From contig RKRU01000198.1 in NCBI GenBank assembly GCA_007571225.1, positions 1 through 7,609 of the forward strand: a stretch of DNA of 7,609 nucleotides, read 5' to 3'. A model generated the notes under the pieces. It did not search any database and was not told the DNA's origin. It saw only the letters and a program-made list of their open reading frames with translations. A program made the position numbers and the translations under genes. Shown one piece after another: positions 1 through 4,859 of this stretch; positions within the stretch are counted from its first letter, which is position 1; the number at the start of each line of letters is the position of its first letter. The DNA comes from Nitrosopumilaceae archaeon (GTDB lineage Archaea; Thermoproteota; Nitrososphaeria; Nitrososphaerales; Nitrosopumilaceae).

Positions 1-132
1 TGTATAATGTCTATGATAGACGGCGGCGAGAACTTCGATGCGGCCGCAAGGGTGGTGGCTGCTGCAACCGTACTGGTAGAGGACATACTTGCCAAACGTA
101 ACTGTTTGCACCCCCCGCGCCAAAATGACTGA
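1..132 (+). CDS. 3' end of an unrecognised protein-coding gene (partial)
   Basis: Frame 1 is open from the window edge to the TGA at 130-132 and gives 43 residues. The segment is rich in Ala and Val, with an amphipathic-helix look (IDGGENFDAAARVVAAATVL followed by VEDILAKRN), and ends in a more basic and polar tail. The base composition is GC-rich like the next gene. The fragment is too short for me to assign a family, and no catalytic motif is visible. The codons for AATVLVEDILAKR recur in imperfect form about 120 bp downstream, which could mean the 3' end was partly duplicated. It reads toward the PP-loop ATPase gene on the same strand. An alternative is that this is only a chance open frame, but the composition and the long uninterrupted helix-like run favour real coding. 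Confidence 0.5.
   Translation, partial: CIMSMIDGGENFDAAARVVAAATVLVEDILAKRNCLHPPRQND
64..97 (+). repeat. Imperfect direct repeat, copy 1
   Basis: GCAACCGTACTGGT, then GGACAT, then (C/T)TGCCAAAC appear here and again at 185-215. The copy here has three extra bases (AGA at 78-80), so the reading frame is kept. It lies inside the 3' end of the upstream gene and encodes ATVLVEDILAK. Confidence 0.6.
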
Positions 133-223
133 TTCCAAGTACAAATTTGGCAAATTGTTTACGCTGGACGTGAACAGTTACGCCGCAACCGTACTGGTGG
201 ACATGCCTGCCAAACTTGTATAA
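125..223 (+). other. Possible 32-codon small ORF carrying the repeated peptide
   Basis: An ATG at 125 overlaps the stop region of the upstream gene (TGA at 130-132) and opens a 32-codon frame ending at the TAA at 221-223. Its C-terminal part, AATVLVDMPAK, mirrors the AATVLVEDILAK encoded by the upstream gene, because the DNA repeat preserves frame. The overlap with the preceding stop would allow coupled translation. I see no recognised domain, signal peptide or ribosome-binding site. It may instead be the remains of a partial gene duplication, or chance, so it is listed as a candidate only. Confidence 0.2.
185..215 (+). repeat. Imperfect direct repeat, copy 2
   Basis: This is the second copy of the repeat at 64-97. 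It matches 14 of 14 bases at the left end (GCAACCGTACTGGT), lacks the three-base AGA insert, and then matches GGACAT and TGCCAAAC with small changes between. It lies directly upstream of the TATA-like element of the PP-loop ATPase gene. Confidence 0.6.
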
Positions 224-224
224 G
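216..224 (+). promoter_or_regulatory. TATA-like element upstream of the PP-loop ATPase gene
   Basis: TTGTATAAG is centred about 32 bases before the ATG at 252. Archaeal transcription normally starts roughly 25-27 bases downstream of the box centre, which would leave a leader of only a few bases. This fits the ATG at 252 and argues against translation from the TTG inside the box. The match to the consensus is only fair. Confidence 0.35.
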
Positions 225-251
225 GGTAAGGGTCATACGGCGGTTACTGTG

Positions 252-1340
252 ATGACTAGCATGCCAGATGGCAGTCCCCGCAATGACGGTGCGGAGGGAC
301 GGCTCGAGGCAAGGAATGAAGAGATAAAAGAGGATGAGAAGAAGAAGATTGTTGCCCTCCTCTCGGGCGGCCTTGACAGCCAGCTGGCAGTACGAATGAT
401 GCAGGACCAAGGCTTTGAGGTCTCTGCTGTGGCCATCAAGACGCCGTTTTGTGATTTTGACTGCGGCAGGGGATGCGGCTTTGAGATCAGGGAGAGGGCA
501 GACGATCTAAACGTGAACCTCAAGACCGTTTACTTGGGTGACGAATACATCAAGATGTTAAAGAGCCCCAAATATGGAAGGGGCGCCGGGTTCAACCCCT
601 GTATAGACTGCCGTGCTATGATGTTCCGCGCGGCAAAGGAACACATGGAAGAGATAGGTGCCGAGTTTATAATATCTGGCGAGGTACTGGGGCAGAGGCC
701 CATGAGCCAGCACGGGCCCGCGCTAAGGACAATAGAGAAGGAGTCCGATCTAAGGGGCCGCATCGTAAGGCCGCTCTCTGCTGCACTGCTGCCCAAGACC
801 GATCCAGAGAGGGAGGGGCTGATAAGACGGGAGGACCTCGGGATGATCCGCGGCCGCACCAGAAAGGCCCAGCTCCAAATGGCAAAGGAGTATGGGATTG
901 AGGATCCGCCAAACGCCGGCGGCGGCTGCCTGCTTACCGACCCGCGGTTTGGAGCCAAGACTAAGGATCTCTTTGATCACACCGAGACTCCCACGATAAA
1001 CGATATCGATCTGCTGAAGATGGGTAGGCACTTTCGGCTAGACGACCGGACAAAACTGGTGGTGGGCCGCAACGAGGACGAGAACCACATCATCCAGGCC
1101 ATAGCGCTGCCCGGCGACATACTTTTAGAGGCAGAAGACCACGTAGGCCCCACGTCCCTGCTGCGCGGGGAGACATCTGCTGCGCACATCGCATTTGCAG
1201 CTTCAGTCACGCTGCGATATTCTGATGCACCAAGGGACAAAACCTCAAGGACCATATTGCTGACCCAAGATGGCAAGACGGAGAAGGTAACTGCAAAGGC
1301 GGCAACTGAGGATCTGTACGAGCCGTTTCGGATCGGCTAG
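252..1340 (+). CDS. PP-loop ATPase, tRNA-thiolation type (ThiI/MnmA-like) with C-terminal RNA-binding-like domain
   Basis: The predicted protein of 362 residues probably adenylates tRNA (or another RNA) for sulfur insertion. The PP-loop SGGLDS is at residues 38-43, preceded by the beta strand KKIVALL. Cysteines form an unusual set: C67-xxx-C71-xxx-C75, then NPCIDC (C117 and C120), then GGGC (C226). This recalls thiolases that hold an Fe-S cluster or a persulfide. A conserved-looking ISGEVLGQRPMSQ segment follows at 141-153. There is no THUMP domain before the PP-loop, so it is not a canonical ThiI. Residues from about 258 form a separate beta-rich domain (KMGRHFRL ... LVVGRNEDEN ... VTLRYSDAP) that resembles the NFACT-R-like RNA-binding module reported in some ThiI-like proteins; this is from memory. 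ATG 252 is chosen because the TATA-like box at 216-224 predicts a start close by; GTG 249 and ATG 261 are alternatives. The first 30 residues are polar and probably disordered. The family call is firm, the exact tRNA target unknown. Confidence 0.85.
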   Translation: MTSMPDGSPRNDGAEGRLEARNEEIKEDEKKKIVALLSGGLDSQLAVRMMQDQGFEVSAVAIKTPFCDFDCGRGCGFEIRERADDLNVNLKTVYLGDEYIKMLKSPKYGRGAGFNPCIDCRAMMFRAAKEHMEEIGAEFIISGEVLGQRPMSQHGPALRTIEKESDLRGRIVRPLSAALLPKTDPEREGLIRREDLGMIRGRTRKAQLQMAKEYGIEDPPNAGGGCLLTDPRFGAKTKDLFDHTETPTINDIDLLKMGRHFRLDDRTKLVVGRNEDENHIIQAIALPGDILLEAEDHVGPTSLLRGETSAAHIAFAASVTLRYSDAPRDKTSRTILLTQDGKTEKVTAKAATEDLYEPFRIG

Positions 1341-1356
1341 GCAGGCAATACACCAA

Positions 1357-1365
1357 TTAAAAAAG
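1357..1365 (+). promoter_or_regulatory. TATA box for sepF
   Basis: TTAAAAAAG is centred about 27 bases before GTG 1389 and 34 before ATG 1395. The transcript should be leaderless or have a leader of only a few bases. The box sits 16 bases past the stop of the PP-loop ATPase gene, so sepF probably has its own promoter. Confidence 0.5.
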
Positions 1366-1370
1366 TTTTT
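1359..1370. terminator. A6/T5 tract, possible U-rich termination site in both directions
   Basis: Six A's, a G and five T's lie just after the PP-loop ATPase stop (1338-1340). Read on the plus strand the T5 run is 25 bases past that stop. Read on the minus strand the A run becomes T6 for any fttA transcript running through sepF. Archaeal termination uses U-rich tracts without a required hairpin, so the tract could serve both genes. It overlaps the sepF TATA box. This is inferred from position only. Confidence 0.3.
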
Positions 1371-1394
1371 GTGTAAGCAGTATAATTTGTGTTT

Positions 1395-1676
1395 ATGCAA
1401 AATGCCGACGACAGTCCCACGTATCTCAAGGCGATGACCCTTAGGGACCCTAGTGACATACACTCCATACGGGAGGATGTCAAGAAGGGAATGATCTTGA
1501 TCCTCAGGGTGACACCACTTGCACAAAAGGACGTAAACCAACTGCGCAAGACCGTTGAGGAGCTCTATTCTATAACAAAGACCACTGGTTCTGACATTGC
1601 GCGGCTTGGTGAGGAGCGAATTATAGTGACGCCTCCAGGTGTAAAGATCTGGAAGCCTGACTATGATCTAAAATAA
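1395..1676 (+). CDS. sepF: SepF-family cell-division protein, short archaeal form
   Basis: The 93-residue protein matches the SepF (DUF552) core: YLKAMTLRDPSD at 10-21, an ILILRVTPL strand at 34-42, and a helix followed by the signature TGSDIARLGEERIIVTPPGVKI at about 64-85. In archaea with FtsZ, SepF dimers bind FtsZ and tether it to the membrane through an N-terminal amphipathic helix. Here the core starts almost at once after nine polar residues (QNADDSPT), so there is no membrane-targeting helix. In thaumarchaea division is mainly by the Cdv/ESCRT system, so its task may differ. ATG 1395 is preferred; an in-frame GTG at 1389 would add two residues and also fits the TATA spacing. The last three codons overlap the end of fttA on the other strand by 9 bp. 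Confidence 0.85.
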   Translation: MQNADDSPTYLKAMTLRDPSDIHSIREDVKKGMILILRVTPLAQKDVNQLRKTVEELYSITKTTGSDIARLGEERIIVTPPGVKIWKPDYDLK

Positions 1677-3605
1677 CTTGATTGCCTCTTGTATCTGTGG
1701 ATTGTGTGCCGGAAGCCTGTATGCGCGGCGTATGCTGGTAACAAAACTCTCTGACTTTTTACGCTCGCCGTGGTTTACAAGTACGCGCCTAAGCTTGGGG
1801 CGCAGGCGCTGCACAAAAGCCATAAGCTGGTTGTAGTCGCTGTGCCCGCTAAAGCCGTCGAGCTTCTCCACGCTGCAGTTTATGTTGACCACCTCCACCT
1901 TACCGGTCCTGCCCGACATGGAGACCTGCCTTGCGCCGTCAAGCACGCGCCTTCCCATAGTTCCGTTGACCTGGTATGAGACGAACAGCAGCTTGTTCTG
2001 TTTGTGCGGCGCTATATTCTTAAAGAACTCAAGCACGGGCCCGCCCTCTAGCATTCCAGAGGTGGCAAGTATGATACACGGCGAGTCGTCGCGCAAGGCC
2101 TCCTCCCTGTCGTCGGCATGCTCGATATTTGTAAAGTACTCCGAATCAAAGGGGTTGTCGTCAGTCTCCAGTATCTTCTGCTTTAACTCGCGCGCTAGAT
2201 ACTCAGGGTACGACTCGTGTATGCCTGATGCCTCTGATATCATTCCCTCAGTAAATACAGGAGCCTCTATCATCTCGCCTGACTTCATATAGTGGTCTAT
2301 CACCATCATTATCTCCTGGGCGCGTCCCACGGCCGGTATTGGAATCAGGACCTTACCGCCGTCTGCAAGAGCGTTGTTGACTGAGTTGATGAATGCCGAC
2401 TCGACCTCCTGCCTGCTTGGCTGTATGTCTTCGCGCAGTCCGTAGGTACTCTCTATCATGAGAGTCTCGGCACGCGGGAACCTATAGTCGGCGGCCTCAA
2501 ACAGGATGCTCTTGCCGAACTTTATGTCCCCCGAATAGACAAAGTTGTGCTCGCCGTTGCCTATGTGGAAGTGGCACAGTGCCGAGCCTAGTATGTGGCC
2601 TGCGTTTGCCAGTACCAGCTTTATGTCTGGTGATATGTCCGTGACCGTATCGTATGGCAGCGTGATGGCCTGCCGCATGACCTGTTTGACATCCCGCTCT
2701 GCGTATATTGGCACTCTTCCTTGTGCAGCTGCCACCTTTATGGCATCAAGCTGTATGAGGTTCATCATGGGAAGGGTGGGCTCGGTGCAGTATATGGGCC
2801 CCCTGTAGCCGTACTTGCACAATACGGGCAGAAACCCCGTATGATCCAAGTGTGCATGTCCTATTACTACAGCATCAAGGTTATCCATCGTGAGGTTGAG
2901 CGAGTCCAGCCTAGGATATGCGTCTGCTGCAGAACGGGCCCCCGGGTTGATTCCACAGTCGATCAGTATCTTGCTCTCAGATGTGGAGAGCAGCATGCAG
3001 GAGCGGCCCACCTGGCCAAAGCCTCCAAGCGTATACAGCGAGACCTCCGTCCTTTGGGCAAGGCGGGGCCTGAATATCTCGTCGCCCACCTGCTTTAACT
3101 GCCTGCTTCGTTCGGTGGCAGACTGTTTGAGGGTGGCGTTTATCACCTGCATCGTGCGTGACTGGATGGTGGTGGCCTTTCTTATCCGGAGCCTCCAGCC
3201 TATCTTTTCGGTAACGTCAGCATGTCTGAACTCCTTTGAGTTCCTCTGTAGCAGCCAAGGGCGCTTTGCCTCTATGGAGACCTCCCCAGTCGCCGTATCA
3301 AATATGGTTCCCTGTAGGCCCGCCTCCTCTGGGACGTACTCGGCGATCATCTTGCGCGCCTCTGCCTCCGGTTTGCGTATGGACTCGGCAGTCCTGACTA
3401 CAATTCTTTTTTTGATTATACCTACAAGCTTGGATATGCGTTCGCTGTTCTCCATGAGGAAGCGGGGCTTGCTGGTGTACAGTGCTATGCGCGGCCCCTC
3501 ATACTCGATCTTTGTTATCTGGGCGTCTGTGGGTATGCCCTGTAGTATGGCTGCCATTATACTCTGGTTGGTTGGCGGCGGTTCTCGTTGTTGTTTTCTT
3601 TGCAT
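1668..3605 (-). CDS. fttA: KH-domain metallo-beta-lactamase/beta-CASP ribonuclease, transcription termination factor aCPSF1/FttA
   Basis: The 645-residue protein is the archaeal homologue of CPSF73. It cleaves nascent RNA at U-rich ends and drives transcription termination. Residues 1 to about 145 form the two KH-like RNA-binding domains (ITKIEYEGPRIALYT at 30-44). The metallo-beta-lactamase fold then begins with TEVSLYTLGGFGQVGRS. All zinc and catalytic motifs are present: D217 (ILIDCG), HAHLDH at 250-255, H337 (AGHILGS), D360 (YSGD), and the beta-CASP motifs A E385 (ESTYG), B H588 (SGHSD) and C H612 (VNHGE). Length is typical of the family and nothing is missing. ATG 3605 lies 7 bases after the psmB stop on the same strand, with no separate promoter visible, so the pair should be co-transcribed. 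The same psmB neighbour is known from other archaea such as methanogens (recollection). The TAG stop at 1670-1668 is inside the sepF frame. Confidence 0.95.
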   Translation of the reverse strand: MQRKQQREPPPTNQSIMAAILQGIPTDAQITKIEYEGPRIALYTSKPRFLMENSERISKLVGIIKKRIVVRTAESIRKPEAEARKMIAEYVPEEAGLQGTIFDTATGEVSIEAKRPWLLQRNSKEFRHADVTEKIGWRLRIRKATTIQSRTMQVINATLKQSATERSRQLKQVGDEIFRPRLAQRTEVSLYTLGGFGQVGRSCMLLSTSESKILIDCGINPGARSAADAYPRLDSLNLTMDNLDAVVIGHAHLDHTGFLPVLCKYGYRGPIYCTEPTLPMMNLIQLDAIKVAAAQGRVPIYAERDVKQVMRQAITLPYDTVTDISPDIKLVLANAGHILGSALCHFHIGNGEHNFVYSGDIKFGKSILFEAADYRFPRAETLMIESTYGLREDIQPSRQEVESAFINSVNNALADGGKVLIPIPAVGRAQEIMMVIDHYMKSGEMIEAPVFTEGMISEASGIHESYPEYLARELKQKILETDDNPFDSEYFTNIEHADDREEALRDDSPCIILATSGMLEGGPVLEFFKNIAPHKQNKLLFVSYQVNGTMGRRVLDGARQVSMSGRTGKVEVVNINCSVEKLDGFSGHSDYNQLMAFVQRLRPKLRRVLVNHGERKKSESFVTSIRRAYRLPAHNPQIQEAIKLF

Positions 3606-3612
3606 TATACCA

Positions 3613-4263
3613 CTAGAGTTTGATTACTGCCTTCTTCTGTTCGTCGTCAAGCAGGCGGAATCCTTCCTCCGTTCCGTCTATGACTGCCACGTTGATGCCG
3701 TCCCCGGTTCCGATGTTCCGCACTATTGCGGCCTTGACTGCCCTGAGGGCTATGTCCTTGGCCTCATCTACGGTGAGGTTCCCAGAATACTCCTCTTCTA
3801 GCAGCCCGTAGGCTACGGGGGAGCCGCTGCCTGTAGTAACGTACGGTTTGGCCTCGACTGACCCGAACATGTCAATGTTGAATAATGCCGGCCCCTGCGC
3901 GTCGTATCCGCCCACTAGAATGTCGGCTATAAAGGGATATCCACGGTTCTGGTGGAATATCAACGAGCAGAGTCTTGCAAGCGAGTTAATCGGAATGGGG
4001 CTGTTCTTCTCGACCCTGTGCAGGCCGGCGTGGTACCGCAGTATGTCCACTATATTCTGCGCATCTGCAACCCCGCCTGCTAGTGTCAGTCCTGCATGCT
4101 GATCTATCTTCTGGATCTTCATCGTATTGTTATTTGCAATAAAGTATCCGGCAGAGGCCCTCATGTCGGCACACAGTACGACACCGTTGCTGGCCCTGAT
4201 GCCCACGGTGGTGGTACCATGTAGAATTTTATCTTCAATACTGTTTCGTGACAAAAAATGCAC
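3613..4263 (-). CDS. psmB: Proteasome beta subunit (20S core particle) with Asn at the Asp166 position
   Basis: The 216-residue precursor has a 16-residue propeptide ending in ...KILHG, before TTTVGI, so autocleavage would expose Thr17 as Thr1 of a 200-residue mature chain. Active-site features in mature numbering are D17, R19, K33 and the GSGS loop (129-132). Aligned by eye to Thermoplasma PsmB, the segment R-D166-S-A-S169-G reads R-N-I-G-T-G here, so Asp166 is Asn (precursor N183) and Ser169 is Thr. Asp166 helps position the Thr1 amine, so activity or self-processing may be altered. Thaumarchaea commonly have two beta subunits, so this may be the divergent one. The start is GTG at 4263-4261; a TATA box at 4295-4286 puts the transcription start near 4264, which suggests a leaderless message. 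The stop is 7 bases before fttA. The identification is firm; the catalytic status is an inference. Confidence 0.95.
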   Translation of the reverse strand: MHFLSRNSIEDKILHGTTTVGIRASNGVVLCADMRASAGYFIANNNTMKIQKIDQHAGLTLAGGVADAQNIVDILRYHAGLHRVEKNSPIPINSLARLCSLIFHQNRGYPFIADILVGGYDAQGPALFNIDMFGSVEAKPYVTTGSGSPVAYGLLEEEYSGNLTVDEAKDIALRAVKAAIVRNIGTGDGINVAVIDGTEEGFRLLDDEQKKAVIKL

Positions 4264-4285
4264 CTGTGCATTTGCGGTTTATCCC

Positions 4286-4295
4286 TTTTAAATAA
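4286..4295 (-). promoter_or_regulatory. TATA box of the psmB-fttA operon
   Basis: On the minus strand the sequence reads TTATTTAAAA. Its centre is about 27 bases upstream of the GTG start at 4263, so transcription should begin at or within a base or two of the start codon. This supports both the GTG start and a leaderless transcript. Confidence 0.6.
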
Positions 4296-4300
4296 CTTGT

Positions 4301-4319
4301 TATTCATAAAATATTCATA
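4301..4319. repeat. Tandem TATTCATA motif, 11-bp period
   Basis: TATTCATA occurs at 4301-4308 and again at 4312-4319. The 11-bp spacing places both on the same face of the helix, just upstream of the psmB TATA box where an activator or an extended BRE contact could lie. Confidence 0.35.
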
Positions 4320-4407
4320 TTAAACCGCCTACTCATTACCGACTACATTCAGTCGTTCTTGTGGGTAGATTAGATGCTTACCTAGATTCTGGCCGAACGA
4401 GCAAACT

Positions 4408-4743
4408 TCAGTCTCCGGCAGATTTATGACCCTTCAACATTATCTTCTCGATCTCCTGCAGGTGTCTGATTATGCTAAGGCCCCTCTCGTTTACAGTATA
4501 GTATGTTCTTATGGGCCTGTTGTCTGAACTTACCGCCTTGTCTAGCAGTCCAAGATCTTCAAACCTTGTTACTGCGGTATTCATGGCTGCCCTGCTGGCG
4601 ATCTTTTGTGTCTCTACGTGTCTGAGGATTTGGTTGTATCCGACGCACTCTTTCTTCTTTATGAAAAGAAGGATCTCGTAAAATCCCTTCTTTTTTAGTA
4701 TGCGCAGGACGGAGTTCAGGTCATGACTTTCTTTGTCTCCCAT
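4408..4743 (-). CDS. Small winged-helix transcriptional regulator, divergent to the DUF499 ATPase
   Basis: The 111-residue protein from ATG 4743 reads as a single winged helix-turn-helix domain. Residues 10-31 form the first helix (LNSVLRILKKKGFYEILLFI). YNQILRHVET (36-45) is the second. The segment 50-66 (SRAAMNTAVTRFEDLGLL) fits the recognition helix. DKAVSSDNRPIRTYYTVNERG (about 69-88) is the wing with the usual basic and TYYTVNERG end. A last helix (IIRHLQEIEKIM) could serve for dimerisation. It fits archaeal PadR/HxlR/MarR-like regulators, but I cannot pick one. A longer frame from 4782 would start inside the promoter and is rejected. Its promoter region shares about 115 bp with the ATPase gene and carries AACACTA half-sites, so it probably represses itself and the ATPase. 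No ligand or metal site is visible. Confidence 0.8.
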   Translation of the reverse strand: MGDKESHDLNSVLRILKKKGFYEILLFIKKKECVGYNQILRHVETQKIASRAAMNTAVTRFEDLGLLDKAVSSDNRPIRTYYTVNERGLSIIRHLQEIEKIMLKGHKSAGD

Positions 4744-4777
4744 GTAAAAACAAGAGTAGCAATCTCTGAAAAATAGA

Positions 4778-4784
4778 AACACTA
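4778..4784 (+). promoter_or_regulatory. Third AACACTA half-site, next to the regulator gene promoter
   Basis: This AACACTA lies exactly 20 bp (two helical turns) from the identical copy at 4798-4804 and has the same orientation. It falls just downstream of the TATA-like element of the winged-helix gene, a good position for autorepression. Confidence 0.45.
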
Positions 4785-4795
4785 TTAATTATAAT
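4784..4795 (-). promoter_or_regulatory. TATA-like element of the winged-helix regulator
   Basis: On the minus strand the box reads ATTATAATTAAT. Counting about 26 bases downstream gives a start near 4764 and a leader of roughly 20 bases before ATG 4743. The element lies between two AACACTA copies. Confidence 0.45.
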
Positions 4796-4797
4796 GT

Positions 4798-4818
4798 AAC
4801 ACTACAAAACATAGTGTT
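4798..4818. promoter_or_regulatory. Candidate operator: dyad AACACTA-N7-TAGTGTT
   Basis: AACACTA (4798-4804) and its reverse complement TAGTGTT (4812-4818) are separated by 7 bases, with perfect 7-bp arms. The right arm touches the TATA box of the ATPase gene at 4817-4825, where binding would block TBP/TFB. The most likely ligand is the adjacent winged-helix protein. Confidence 0.55.
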
Positions 4819-4825
4819 AAATATA
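4817..4825 (+). promoter_or_regulatory. TATA box of the DUF499 ATPase gene
   Basis: TTAAATATA is centred 39 bases before ATG 4860, so the transcript would start near 4847 with a leader of about 12 bases. The box overlaps the right arm of the candidate operator. Confidence 0.5.
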
Positions 4826-4859
4826 CTCGCTTGAATTGGCTGATTACGATGTGTGAGCG

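Larger units (their letters stand above)
4274..4328. repeat. Inverted repeat GCGGTTTA / TAAACCGC around the psmB promoter
   Basis: GCGGTTTA at 4274-4281 is the exact reverse complement of TAAACCGC at 4321-4328. The two 8-bp arms frame the psmB TATA box and upstream region with 39 bases between them. Inside lies a smaller dyad, AATAAC-TT-GTTATT at 4291-4304, that overlaps the TATA box. Either could be a regulator site; an 8-bp match in an AT-rich context may also be chance. Confidence 0.35.

Noticed and set aside
216..251. TTG at 216 as start of the PP-loop ATPase
   Set aside because: It lies inside the likely TATA box and would add 12 residues with no domain content. ATG 252 is a better start.
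530..958. Minus-strand open frame of 142 codons inside the PP-loop ATPase gene
   Set aside because: It is fully antisense to a gene with clear motifs, has a biased composition, and has no promoter. It is a shadow of the real frame.
2890..3801. Long plus-strand open frame of 303 codons opposite fttA and psmB
   Set aside because: It lies antisense to two firmly identified genes and spans both. It lacks domain-like sequence and is explained by the GC-rich codon pattern of the opposite strand.
4340..4355. Small hairpin CGACT-N6-AGTCG as a terminator of the regulator gene
   Set aside because: The stem is only 5 bp with no adjoining T-run on either strand, so the signal is weak.
4264..4407. tRNA gene or integration site between psmB and the regulator
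   Set aside because: I found no T-loop consensus, acceptor pairing or flanking duplication on either strand.
4744..4782. Longer form of the winged-helix regulator starting at 4782
   Set aside because: The start would lie beside or within the TATA element and half-site region. The extra residues (MFLFFRDCYSCFY) look non-domain, and ATG 4743 matches the predicted leader.
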